In this document: positions 1 through 5,938 of the stretch, one piece after another
How the letters are laid out: every line of letters begins with the position of its first letter
How positions within the stretch are numbered: the stretch's first letter is position 1
Assembly: GCA_019752915.1 (NCBI GenBank)
Contig: JAIELO010000291.1
Span: 1 to 9,602, forward strand
Reading direction: 5' to 3'
DNA length: 9,602 nt
Source: Burkholderiaceae bacterium
GTDB taxonomy: Bacteria > Pseudomonadota > Gammaproteobacteria > Burkholderiales > Burkholderiaceae_D
The notes under the pieces: model-generated
What the model was told of the DNA's origin: nothing
Databases searched by the model: none
The model's input: only the letters and a program-made list of their open reading frames with translations
Translations under genes and position numbers: made by a program

Positions 1-651
1 ATCGCGACAGATCGCCGGCACCCGGCCACCATGCAAACGCCCCACCGCTTCCATCAGCGGCGCCACCACGTGGCGCACTTCCGTGACTTTGCGCTTGAGC
101 TCATACAGGTGCTGGATGTTGTCGCGCTGCTTGCCCTTGCTGAAGATGAGTTCCTCGATCTGTTCCAGTTCCGATTCCAGCATATCGAGCACCGGGAAGT
201 AACGATCGACCACCGCATCCATCAGCGCATACAGCACAAAGGCCGGACCCTGGCGCAGCATATGCGGTTCGCGTTCGGCACGCGCCCGCACCCCGAGAAA
301 ATTCTGCAGACTATGGCTATCGCGCGACGACAGCACGTAATTGTCACCGACAAAAATATCGACTTCGCCGACCACCACATCACCGTCCTGCCAGTCGACC
401 GTTTTCACCACCACGAACAGTGAATCGCCATACTCTTCGATCTTGGGACGCTGGTGACCACGCCGCGCATCTTCCACCGCCAGTTCGTGCAGGCCGAATT
501 CTTCCTGCATGGTGTTCAGTTCATCGGGCTGGGCATCGCGTAGCGCCACCCAGACAAAAGTCTCCGGCTGCTGCACGTACTCGCTGATATCGGCCACCGG
601 AATATCGGCCAGCTTCTGCCCGTCCTGATAGGCCACACAATTGATCAACAT
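1..651 (-). CDS. corA: CorA-family magnesium/cobalt transporter, N-terminal part (cut by window edge)
   Basis: Reading the minus strand from the ATG at 651-649 gives 217 uninterrupted codons that run off the left edge. The protein starts MLINCVAYQDGQKLADIP and contains FGLHELAVEDARRGHQRPKIEEYGD, the typical CorA cytoplasmic-domain signature with the LAVED and QRPK blocks, followed by a long charged helical stretch (LDMLESELEQIEELIF, about residues 158-173). In the family this domain forms the cytoplasmic funnel that senses divalent ions. The two C-terminal membrane helices and the GMN selectivity motif should lie just outside the window, so transport function is inferred from the family. The start at 651 is preferred because it follows GGTGA with a 4-nt spacer and gives the usual MLINCVAYQ beginning. 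Two identical start-like units lie upstream but are out of frame. It lies downstream of ntrC behind a strong terminator, so it is probably a separate unit. Confidence 0.93.
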   Translation of the reverse strand, partial: MLINCVAYQDGQKLADIPVADISEYVQQPETFVWVALRDAQPDELNTMQEEFGLHELAVEDARRGHQRPKIEEYGDSLFVVVKTVDWQDGDVVVGEVDIFVGDNYVLSSRDSHSLQNFLGVRARAEREPHMLRQGPAFVLYALMDAVVDRYFPVLDMLESELEQIEELIFSKGKQRDNIQHLYELKRKVTEVRHVVAPLMEAVGRLHGGRVPAICRD

Positions 652-679
652 AGATTCACCGACATAGATTCACCAACAT
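645..679 (-). other. Two overlapping mini-ORFs in the corA leader
   Basis: The upstream repeat units open two tiny frames on the minus strand. The ATG at 679-677 encodes MLVNLCR and stops with TGA at 658-656, four bases before the corA ATG. The ATG at 665-663 encodes MSVNLC and stops with TGA at 647-645, overlapping the corA start codon. Both have the same SD spacing as corA. They could act as decoy starts or allow re-initiation, but there is no evidence beyond the sequence that they are translated, or even that the transcript begins far enough upstream to include them. Confidence 0.45.
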
Positions 680-689
680 AGATTCACCG
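648..689 (-). repeat. Three tandem 14-bp units, each an SD plus ATG, at the corA start
   Basis: Plus-strand units acatagattcaccg (648-661), acatagattcacca (662-675) and acatagattcaccg (676-689) follow one another with a single base difference. On the minus strand each reads GGTGAATCTATGT, which is a Shine-Dalgarno core GGTGA, a 4-nt spacer and ATG. Because 14 is not a multiple of three, the three ATGs (679-677, 665-663, 651-649) fall in three different frames, and only the last is in frame with corA. The repeat is seen directly; its role in translation is inference. Confidence 0.9.
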
Positions 690-704
690 ACAAAAGGTAT
701 CCAT

Positions 705-738
705 AAAAAAAAGCTCCTGGCTTTGCAGCCAAGAGCTT
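705..738 (-). terminator. Rho-independent terminator after ntrC
   Basis: On the minus strand the arms AAGCTC and TGGCT pair with AGCCA and GAGCTT around one T/G position (a wobble-like step), closing a GCAA (GNRA-type) tetraloop. Eight T residues follow (712-705). The hairpin covers 711-738. This is a textbook intrinsic terminator for transcription leaving ntrC and separates it from corA. The tract of A on the opposite strand has no gene to serve in that direction. Confidence 0.93.
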
Positions 739-763
739 ACCTGAAAGCGTCCCCTTCCGGACA

Positions 764-781
764 GACGGCGCGCACGCCGTC
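764..781 (-). other. Hairpin with UNCG-type loop in the ntrC 3' UTR
   Basis: A perfect 7-bp inverted repeat GACGGCG / CGCCGTC (plus 764-770 and 775-781) closes a loop that reads TGCG in the ntrC transcript, an UNCG-family tetraloop expected to be very stable. It lies 14 bp beyond the ntrC stop and upstream of the intrinsic terminator. It lacks a T tract, so it is not itself a terminator. It may protect the mRNA end. Confidence 0.55.
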
Positions 782-795
782 CCGCCAGCAGGAGA

Positions 796-2304
796 TTAAT
801 CGTCTTTCGCGCCGTCGATCCCGAGTTCGGCAATTTTGCGGGTAATGGTGTTGCGGCCTATCCCCAGCCGCACCGCCGCATCGTTCTTGCGTCCATGCGT
901 ATGTTTGAGCGCCGTACGGATCAGCGACGACTCGAACTGTCGTCCCAGCACCGCCATCACTTCCTGCTGACCGGCACTGAGCATGCTGGCAGCCTGCGCT
1001 TCGAGTAAGGCCAGCCACGCATCGGGCCCGGTCCCGGCCCCGCCCACTGCTTCGCCACTCACGGCCGGCTGCACCGTACCATGCGACGGCGGCAGGCTGT
1101 AAGGCTCGCTGGCAGCGCCACTCAGCACTGCCGCTGCTCCACTACCATGCTGCTCCTGGGTCAGTTCCAGCGGCAGATCCTTGATCTCCACGGTCTGCCC
1201 CGGCGCCATCACGGTAATCCAGTTACACAGGTTTTCCAGCTGGCGCACATTGCCCGGCAAGTCCAGACTGCACAGGAACTGCACGGTGGCGTCGCTCATG
1301 CGCTTGGCTTCCACGCCGAGCTGCTTGGCGCTCTGCACCAGGAAGTGGCGCACCAGAATGGGGATATCCTCACGGCGCTCCCTCAAACTGGGCAGACGCA
1401 GCCGGATCACGTTCAAACGGTGGTACAAGTCTTCCCGGAACAGGCCATCGCGCACGCGCTGTTCGAGATTCTGGTGCGTCGCGGTGATCACCCGCACATT
1501 CGCCTTCAACGGCTGATGGCCGCCGACGCGGTAGAAATGACCGTCCGACAGCACCCGCAACAAGCGGGTCTGCAAATCGAAAGGCATGTCGCCGATTTCA
1601 TCGAGGAATAAAGTACCGCCTTCGGCCTGCTCGAAGCGGCCGCGCCGCGAGGTCTGGGCGCCCGTAAAGGCACCGCGTTCATGGCCGAACAGTTCGGACT
1701 CGAGCAGATCTTTGGGAATTGCTGCCGTATTCAGGGCAATAAACGGCTGCGCTGCGCGCGGACTATGCTTGTGCAGCGCACGCGCCACCAGCTCTTTGCC
1801 GGAACCCGATTCGCCGGTAATGAGTACCGTCACATTCGACTGCGACAGGCGGCCGATGGCGCGGAAAACTTCCTGCATGGCCGGTGCCTGACCGAGAATT
1901 TCCGGCGTTTCTGCCGGCCCCGATTCGACACTGGTTTCGCGCAGGCTCTCGTCGAGCGCGCGGCGGATCAGTTCGACGGCCTTGTCGATATCGAAGGGCT
2001 TGGCCAGATACTCGAAAGCGCCGCCCTGGAAGGCCGCCACGGCCGAATCCAGATCGGAAAAAGCGGTAATGATAATCACCGGCAGACCGGGGAAACGGGC
2101 TTTGACCCGCTGCAGCAAATCCAGCCCGGAGTCGCCCGGCATGCGGATGTCGGACACCAGCACCTGTGGCGTTTCAAACTCCAGCGCAGCTATCGCATCG
2201 CGTGCATTGGCAAAACTCTTGGTCGCCAGATTTTCACGTGCGAGTGCTTTTTCCAGTACCCAGCGGATCGATTCGTCGTCGTCTACTATCCAGATTGGCT
2301 TCAT
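796..2304 (-). CDS. ntrC: Nitrogen regulation response regulator NtrC (sigma-54 activator)
   Basis: 502 residues. An N-terminal receiver domain (about 1-118) has the acidic pocket D8-D10, phospho-acceptor D52 in SDIRMPG, T80 and K102. A central AAA+ domain has Walker A GESGSGKE at 164-171, the sigma-54 contact loop GAFTGA at 211-216 and Walker B LFLDE at 232-236. After an Ala/Gly/Pro-rich linker, a Fis-type helix-turn-helix occupies about 457-497 (NDAAVRLGIGRNTITRKIAEL). When phosphorylated by NtrB it oligomerises on enhancers and drives ATP-dependent opening at sigma-54 promoters, here very likely the glnA promoter. The ATG at 2304 is chosen because MKPIWIVDDDES is the standard family start. 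An in-frame TTG at 2340 would add 12 atypical residues. The upstream GGGAA is 12 nt away, so the ribosome site is weak. It follows ntrB after 68 bp in the same direction. Confidence 0.97.
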   Translation of the reverse strand: MKPIWIVDDDESIRWVLEKALARENLATKSFANARDAIAALEFETPQVLVSDIRMPGDSGLDLLQRVKARFPGLPVIIITAFSDLDSAVAAFQGGAFEYLAKPFDIDKAVELIRRALDESLRETSVESGPAETPEILGQAPAMQEVFRAIGRLSQSNVTVLITGESGSGKELVARALHKHSPRAAQPFIALNTAAIPKDLLESELFGHERGAFTGAQTSRRGRFEQAEGGTLFLDEIGDMPFDLQTRLLRVLSDGHFYRVGGHQPLKANVRVITATHQNLEQRVRDGLFREDLYHRLNVIRLRLPSLRERREDIPILVRHFLVQSAKQLGVEAKRMSDATVQFLCSLDLPGNVRQLENLCNWITVMAPGQTVEIKDLPLELTQEQHGSGAAAVLSGAASEPYSLPPSHGTVQPAVSGEAVGGAGTGPDAWLALLEAQAASMLSAGQQEVMAVLGRQFESSLIRTALKHTHGRKNDAAVRLGIGRNTITRKIAELGIDGAKDD

Positions 2305-2372
2305 GTGTATTGTGTATTCCCGCAATGGATCGTCTATCAAGGGACTCGGACTTCACACCCGCCCGCCAGCGC

Positions 2373-3572
2373 TTATGGCAATGGCAGCAGTATGCGGAAG
2401 TCCGTATATCCAGGCCGGCTGTCGCACTCGATCACGCCCATGTGCTGCTGCACAAAGGTCTGTGCCAGAGTCAATCCCAGGCCGCTGCCGCCTTCCCTGC
2501 CCGACACCAGCGGGTAGAAAATCCGGTCACGGATCTGGGGTGCGATGCCCGGTCCATTGTCAATGATATGCAAGTCTAATGCCAGCCCGTAGCGGACCTT
2601 GGCCAGCGTCACCTGACGCCCGACGCGGGTCTTGAAAATGATCTCCGCGTCACCGGCCTCGATGCGCGCCGCCAGCGCCTGCGCAGCGTTATGGGCGATG
2701 TTCAGCACGGTCTGGATCAGCTGCTCTTTATCGCCGCGGAATTCGGGAATCGAGGCATCGTAATCGCGCCGGATGGTCAGGCCGGCGGGGAACTCGGCCA
2801 GCATCAGGCTGCGTACCCGCTCCAGCACTTCGTGGATATTCACGTCGCCGACGATGTGCGGGCGGCGGTGCGGCGCCAGCAAGCGATCCACCAGCGTTTG
2901 CAAACGGTCCGCTTCCTTGATGATCACCTGCGTGTATTCGCGCAGCTCGCCGGCATTCAGGGCCGGCAACTCCATTTCCAGCAACTGGGCGGCACCACGG
3001 ATGCCACCGAGCGGATTCTTGATCTCGTGTGCCAGATTGCGGATCAGTTCCTTGTTGACCTGACTCTGGTCGAGGATGCGTTCCTCCCGGTCCAGCTTGA
3101 GGTGCTGCAGATGCTCGCGCAATTCGATCAGCAGATGGCCGGCCGGCTCATCGAGCGCGGTGACGATGCTGTGCACATGCAGGGCATCGCGCCCTACCCG
3201 TTCCAGCATCAGATCCTGACGCAGATCGGCAAAGCGGTGCTCGCGCGCCTGCGTGCAGATATTGTCGAGTTCTGCGGGATTGAGAAACTGCGCACTCAGG
3301 GTCTGGCGCGACAGCGCTTTCAGAGAACTTTCCAGTAAGTTCTCGGCGGCGGCATTGGCGTAGGCAATCTTGCCATCGCCATCGAGCAGCAGCACGGCCG
3401 AGGCCAGCAATTCCAGCCCTGCCAGCGCGGCCGGACGGCTCGCGCCGCTGCCGGCTTTGTAAGGTCCAGCTTGCTGTCCGCCAGCTGCCATGTCACTCGT
3501 CAGCGCACTGCTCTGCGCGCTGCTCTGCGCATTATTCTGCGCGCTGCCCTGATTACTCGCTAAACTGCTCAT
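2373..3572 (-). CDS. ntrB: Nitrogen regulation sensor histidine kinase NtrB
   Basis: 399 residues with no membrane segment, so a cytosolic kinase/phosphatase. A PAS domain lies at about 50-150 (LELLASAVLLLDGDGKIAYANAAAE). The H box NLAHEIKNPLGG has the phosphorylated histidine at H182. The N box is LNIAHN (290-295), the G1 box DNGPGI (338-343) and the G2 box SGLGL (363-367). In the family, PII protein controls the switch between phosphorylating and dephosphorylating NtrC. Compared with enterobacterial NtrB it carries roughly 40 extra N-terminal residues, rich in Ser/Ala/Gln and built partly of 12-bp repeats. Its ATG overlaps the stop of the upstream gene as ATGA (3572-3569) with no good SD of its own, which points to translational coupling. 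An internal ATG at 3491 (MAAGGQQAG) has GAG four bases upstream and is a possible alternative start that would remove the repeats. Confidence 0.96.
   Translation of the reverse strand: MSSLASNQGSAQNNAQSSAQSSALTSDMAAGGQQAGPYKAGSGASRPAALAGLELLASAVLLLDGDGKIAYANAAAENLLESSLKALSRQTLSAQFLNPAELDNICTQAREHRFADLRQDLMLERVGRDALHVHSIVTALDEPAGHLLIELREHLQHLKLDREERILDQSQVNKELIRNLAHEIKNPLGGIRGAAQLLEMELPALNAGELREYTQVIIKEADRLQTLVDRLLAPHRRPHIVGDVNIHEVLERVRSLMLAEFPAGLTIRRDYDASIPEFRGDKEQLIQTVLNIAHNAAQALAARIEAGDAEIIFKTRVGRQVTLAKVRYGLALDLHIIDNGPGIAPQIRDRIFYPLVSGREGGSGLGLTLAQTFVQQHMGVIECDSRPGYTDFRILLPLP
3507..3542 (-). repeat. 12-bp tandem repeats in the ntrB N terminus
   Basis: On the coding strand three 12-nt units follow each other: gcgcagaataat, gcgcagagcagc and gcgcagagcagt. 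They encode AQNN, AQSS and AQSS (residues 11-22). The unit is a multiple of three, so changes in copy number would keep the frame. The stretch lies in the extra N-terminal tail before the PAS domain and is probably disordered. Confidence 0.75.
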
Positions 3573-4087
3573 CGGATATTCGCGATCTCACGTTTTAAAG
3601 CGTCGATATTTTTTTCCGTGCGGCCGATGCTGTCACGCATGCCAGCCACCCGTTCCAGGTATTTCGCGTAATTGCGTTCATCGCCTTGCCGTTCCGGCTC
3701 GCCGTTGTTGAACGCTTTACGCTGCTCGGCCAGCTTGAGCTGCTCATTACGTAATTCTTCTTCGAGAATGGCACGCCGGTCGGCATCGCGGGCGCGCTGC
3801 TGGGCGCCATCGACGCGGGGAAATTCGCCCGGCGTAGTCACCGGCGCAAGCGCACTGCGCGCTCCCGCCGCCGCAGGCGCCACATGGCGCGGCGGTGCCG
3901 CAATCACGGTGCCGGGCAAATCCATCAGCTTGCAGTGCTTGCCCCGATTCACATCGGTGTATTCGACGCTGCCCGAAGGCACACTACATTTATAAATCTG
4001 CCCATGAGCGGCAGCGCAGGTCAGCAAGGTCGCAAGGACCGCCAACGCCCGCAGCACACCACCCCGGCAGGACTCAGGCATCATCAT
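3569..4087 (-). CDS. Secreted coiled-coil protein with DUF4124-like domain, upstream of ntrB
   Basis: 172 residues. A signal peptide is visible: positive R8/R13, hydrophobic core about 11-27, and probable cleavage after AHG (residue 29). The T before C24 argues against a lipobox. The mature start QIYKCSVPSGSVEYTDV resembles the DUF4124 domain, a small domain of unknown function common in proteobacterial periplasmic proteins. C34 and C52 could form a disulfide. A Pro/Ala-rich linker (about 58-90) leads to a highly charged helical C terminus (94-172) that should form a coiled coil. No enzymatic motif is visible, so no function is assigned. The gene begins with three ATG codons in a row (4087, 4084, 4081); I cannot tell which is used. 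The TGA overlaps the ntrB ATG, so the two are co-translated. It sits between the glnA terminator and ntrB. Confidence 0.85.
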   Translation of the reverse strand: MMMPESCRGGVLRALAVLATLLTCAAAHGQIYKCSVPSGSVEYTDVNRGKHCKLMDLPGTVIAAPPRHVAPAAAGARSALAPVTTPGEFPRVDGAQQRARDADRRAILEEELRNEQLKLAEQRKAFNNGEPERQGDERNYAKYLERVAGMRDSIGRTEKNIDALKREIANIR

Positions 4088-4130
4088 CTGTCATCCGTGT
4101 CGAACCATGGAGCCCGACTATACAACATCC

Positions 4131-4169
4131 AAAGAAAAACGCGGGGAAAGCGCTGCTCGCCCCGCGTTT
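4131..4169 (-). terminator. Intrinsic terminator after glnA
   Basis: On the minus strand AAACGCGGGG (4169-4160) pairs perfectly with CCCCGCGTTT (4146-4137) around a 13-nt loop. The tail continues TTCTTT, so the arm and tail together give a T-rich run (TTTTTCTTT). This is a strong intrinsic terminator between glnA and the DUF4124-ntrB-ntrC genes. By analogy with enterobacterial glnA-glnL it would make glnA much more abundant than the regulators, which then depend on read-through or a promoter of their own. A TATAGT at 4122-4117 is present, but I see no matching -35, so I do not call a promoter. Confidence 0.9.
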
Positions 4170-4185
4170 CTAGTCTGCTTGAACG

Positions 4186-4204
4186 GCACCGGACGGGCCG
4201 GTGC
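4186..4204 (-). other. Hairpin in the glnA 3' UTR
   Basis: GCACCGG (4186-4192) and CCGGTGC (4198-4204) form a perfect 7-bp stem with a 5-nt loop, beginning 7 bp after the glnA stop and ahead of the terminator. There is no T tract, so it is not a terminator by itself. Together with the terminator it makes the 75-nt glnA 3' UTR a two-stem structure. Confidence 0.55.
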
Positions 4205-4211
4205 GTGGTTC

Positions 4212-5627
4212 TTACAGCGAGTAGTACATATCGAATTCAGCAGGGTGCGTGGTCATGCGCATGCGCTGTACGTCCTGCATTTTCAGTTCGATGTAGGCAT
4301 CGATCATGGAATCGCTGAACACGCCGCCACGGGTCAGGAACTCGCGGTCTTTGTCCAGGTTTTCCAGTGCTTCTTCCAGCGACGAGCACACGGTCGGGAT
4401 CAGTGCGTCTTCTTCTGGTGGCAGGTGGTACAGATCTTTCGATGCGGCTTCGCCCGGATGGATCTTGTTGGCGATACCGTCCAGACCTGCCATCAGCAGT
4501 GCGGCGAAGCACAGGTAGACGTTCGCCAGTGGATCCGGGAAGCGGGTTTCGATACGACGGCCTTTTGGATTGGCCACGTGTGGAATACGGATCGAAGCCG
4601 AACGGTTTTTCGCCGAGTACGCCAGTTTCACTGGTGCTTCGAAGCCTGGTACCAGACGCTTGTACGAGTTGGTGCCCGGGTTGGTGATCGCGTTCAGTGC
4701 TTTAGCGTGCTTGATGATACCGCCGATGTAGTACAGCGCGGTGTCCGACAGACCGGCATAGCCGTCGCCAGCGAACAGGTTGACGCCGTCTTTCCAGATC
4801 GACTGGTGCACGTGCATGCCCGAACCGTTGTCGCCAACGATAGGTTTCGGCATGAAGGTCGCAGTTTTGCCGTAGCTGTGCGCCACGTTCCAGACCACGT
4901 ATTTCAGGTTCTGGGTCCAGTCAGCACGCTCGACCAGGGTCGAGAACTTGGTGCCGATTTCGTTCTGGCCAGCGCCAGCAACTTCGTGGTGGTGTACTTC
5001 GACCGGAATGCCCAGCGATTCGAGGATCAGGCACATTTCCGAACGCATGTCCTGGAAGCTGTCCACTGGTGGCACTGGGAAGTAGCCGCCCTTGACGGTT
5101 GGACGGTGGCCGCTGTTGCCGCCTTCGATGGCTTTGTCGGTGCTCCACGAAGCTTCGTCGGAATCGATCTTGACGAAGCAACCGGACATGTCGATCTTCC
5201 AGCGTACGCTGTCGAAGATGAAGAATTCTGGCTCTGGGCCGAAGTAGGCGGTGTCGCCCATGCCCGACGATTTCAGGTAGGCTTCAGCGCGTTTGGCGAT
5301 GGAGCGCGGGTCACGGTCGTAGCCCTTGCCGTCGGCAGGCTCGATCACGTCGCACTGCATGAACAGCGTGGTTTCTTCCATGAACGGGTCGATGTTCGCG
5401 GTGCTTGGGTCAGGCATCAGAATCATGTCCGATGCTTCAATACCTTTCCAGCCGGCGATCGACGAACCGTCGAACGCGTGGCCCGATTCGAATTTGTCGA
5501 TATCGAAATGCGAGACAGGCACGGTCACGTGCTGTTCTTTACCACGGGTATCAGCGAAACGGAAATCAACGAACTTTACTTCGTTTTCCTGGACCATTTT
5601 CAGAACTTCTGCGGCTGTCATTGCCAT
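4212..5627 (-). CDS. glnA: Glutamine synthetase, type I (adenylylatable)
   Basis: 471 residues, the usual length for bacterial GSI, which forms a dodecamer and joins ammonia to glutamate using ATP. All key blocks are present, each about three residues later than in the E. coli numbering: D53 in FDGSS, the metal-site block FGPEPEF with E132, [13 protein letters not shown] at about 212-224, H272 in NGSGMHVH, the flap glutamate E330 in VPGFEAP, and the NRSASIRIP arginines R342/R347. Y400 in [10 protein letters not shown] is the tyrosine that GlnE adenylylates, so covalent control is expected. The ATG at 5627 has GGAG (5637-5634) six bases upstream. It is transcribed leftward from a sigma-54 promoter with NtrC enhancers, ends at a terminator, and is followed by the ntrB/ntrC unit that controls it. 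Confidence 0.98.
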   Translation of the reverse strand: MAMTAAEVLKMVQENEVKFVDFRFADTRGKEQHVTVPVSHFDIDKFESGHAFDGSSIAGWKGIEASDMILMPDPSTANIDPFMEETTLFMQCDVIEPADGKGYDRDPRSIAKRAEAYLKSSGMGDTAYFGPEPEFFIFDSVRWKIDMSGCFVKIDSDEASWSTDKAIEGGNSGHRPTVKGGYFPVPPVDSFQDMRSEMCLILESLGIPVEVHHHEVAGAGQNEIGTKFSTLVERADWTQNLKYVVWNVAHSYGKTATFMPKPIVGDNGSGMHVHQSIWKDGVNLFAGDGYAGLSDTALYYIGGIIKHAKALNAITNPGTNSYKRLVPGFEAPVKLAYSAKNRSASIRIPHVANPKGRRIETRFPDPLANVYLCFAALLMAGLDGIANKIHPGEAASKDLYHLPPEEDALIPTVCSSLEEALENLDKDREFLTRGGVFSDSMIDAYIELKMQDVQRMRMTTHPAEFDMYYSL

Positions 5628-5668
5628 GCGTATCTCCTAAAGGAATGTGGGGCTCGTGCGCCATTGGT

Positions 5669-5685
5669 AAGCAGTATTCGTGCCA
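5669..5685 (-). promoter_or_regulatory. Sigma-54 promoter of glnA
   Basis: On the minus strand TGGCACGAATACTGCTT matches the sigma-54 consensus TGGCAC-N5-TTGCW with one change in the -12 element. The invariant GG (5684-5683) and GC (5672-5671) are separated by exactly 10 bases. The start of transcription is expected near 5660, giving a leader of about 33 nt before the glnA ATG. NtrC-type sites lie 130-210 bp upstream, as expected of enhancers for this promoter class. Confidence 0.92.
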
Positions 5686-5689
5686 GCTT

Positions 5690-5708
5690 ACAACAAAAGC
5701 ATTGTTGT
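5690..5708. promoter_or_regulatory. Perfect palindrome next to the glnA -24 element
   Basis: ACAACAA (5690-5696), a 5-nt spacer and TTGTTGT (5702-5708) form an exact inverted repeat centred at 5699. It lies four bases upstream of the TGG of the sigma-54 promoter. The size and symmetry fit a dimeric regulator operator, but I do not recognise the factor. It could also be chance. Confidence 0.4.
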
Positions 5709-5791
5709 CGGCAGCCTCGTGGATCGTGCCGGCAAATGAATCTAAAATTCACCGACACGAAGCCATGCCCCGTTTTGTGGCACATCAACAC

Positions 5792-5808
5792 CGCACCAAT
5801 TAAGTGCA
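5792..5808. promoter_or_regulatory. NtrC-binding site 1
   Basis: CGCACC-AATTA-AGTGCA matches the NtrC consensus TGCACY-N5-RGTGCA except for the first base, with the correct 5-bp centre. It is about 140 bp upstream of the predicted glnA start site, the distance of the classic glnA enhancer. Confidence 0.8.
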
Positions 5809-5820
5809 AATTCGATTTTT

Positions 5821-5837
5821 CGCACCGAGATTGTGCA
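5821..5837. promoter_or_regulatory. NtrC-binding site 2
   Basis: CGCACC-GAGAT-TGTGCA differs from TGCACY-N5-RGTGCA at two positions and keeps the exact spacing. Its centre is 29 bp from site 1, a little under three helical turns, which would suit cooperative binding of NtrC dimers. Confidence 0.7.
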
Positions 5838-5859
5838 TTTCCGGAAAAATCACCGAAAT

Positions 5860-5876
5860 TGCACAGGCTTGGTGCA
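5860..5876. promoter_or_regulatory. NtrC-binding site 3, beside the rhodanese promoter
   Basis: TGCACA-GGCTT-GGTGCA is a near-perfect NtrC site with one mismatch to TGCACY-N5-RGTGCA. It is 39 bp from site 2 and about 208 bp upstream of the glnA start. It is also centred about 49 bp upstream of the predicted start of the divergent rhodanese gene, so it may serve both directions. Confidence 0.75.
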
Positions 5877-5879
5877 GGC

Positions 5880-5910
5880 TTGCGTGCTGCAGGTGCAGGC
5901 AGCCTATAAT
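5880..5910 (+). promoter_or_regulatory. Sigma-70-like promoter of the rhodanese gene
   Basis: A perfect TATAAT lies at 5905-5910. The best upstream element is TTGCGT (5880-5885) with a 19-bp spacer, which is long and only a partial -35 match, so the promoter may be weak or assisted by an activator. Transcription would start near 5917 and give a short leader of about 22 nt. Confidence 0.6.
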
Positions 5911-5938
5911 ATCCTCAAACCCACCACTGGAACATCTC

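Noticed and set aside
31..423. Plus-strand frame MQTPHRFHQ... at the left edge
   Set aside because: It is the reverse of the CorA cytoplasmic domain, which has clear family motifs on the minus strand.
2305..2340. TTG start for NtrC adding 12 residues
   Set aside because: The receiver domain in this family begins directly with MKPIWIVDDD; the extra residues are atypical and TTG is a rare start.
1681..2517. Plus-strand open frames opposite ntrC and ntrB (also 2691-3338)
   Set aside because: They are antisense to well-conserved regulator domains, with no SD or domain support.
5712..5734. A second sigma-54-like GGCACG on the minus strand near 5731
   Set aside because: There is no GC at the required 10-base spacing, so it lacks a -12 element.
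5747..5757. 11-nt attcaccgaca shared between the glnA upstream region and the corA repeats
   Set aside because: Several 11-nt matches are expected by chance in about 10 kb, and the site has no ATG or repeat context in the glnA region.
4107..5909. A 600-codon open frame on the plus strand opposite glnA
   Set aside because: It is antisense to a clear glnA, shows no domain, has a His/Val/Arg-rich composition typical of a reversed GC-rich gene, and runs through the glnA terminator, sigma-54 promoter and NtrC sites. It is a codon-bias shadow.
5804..5938. 45-codon N-terminal extension of the rhodanese frame
   Set aside because: It would translate the NtrC sites and the TATAAT promoter, lacks the character of a signal peptide or domain, and the ATG at 5939 has a good SD and natural start.
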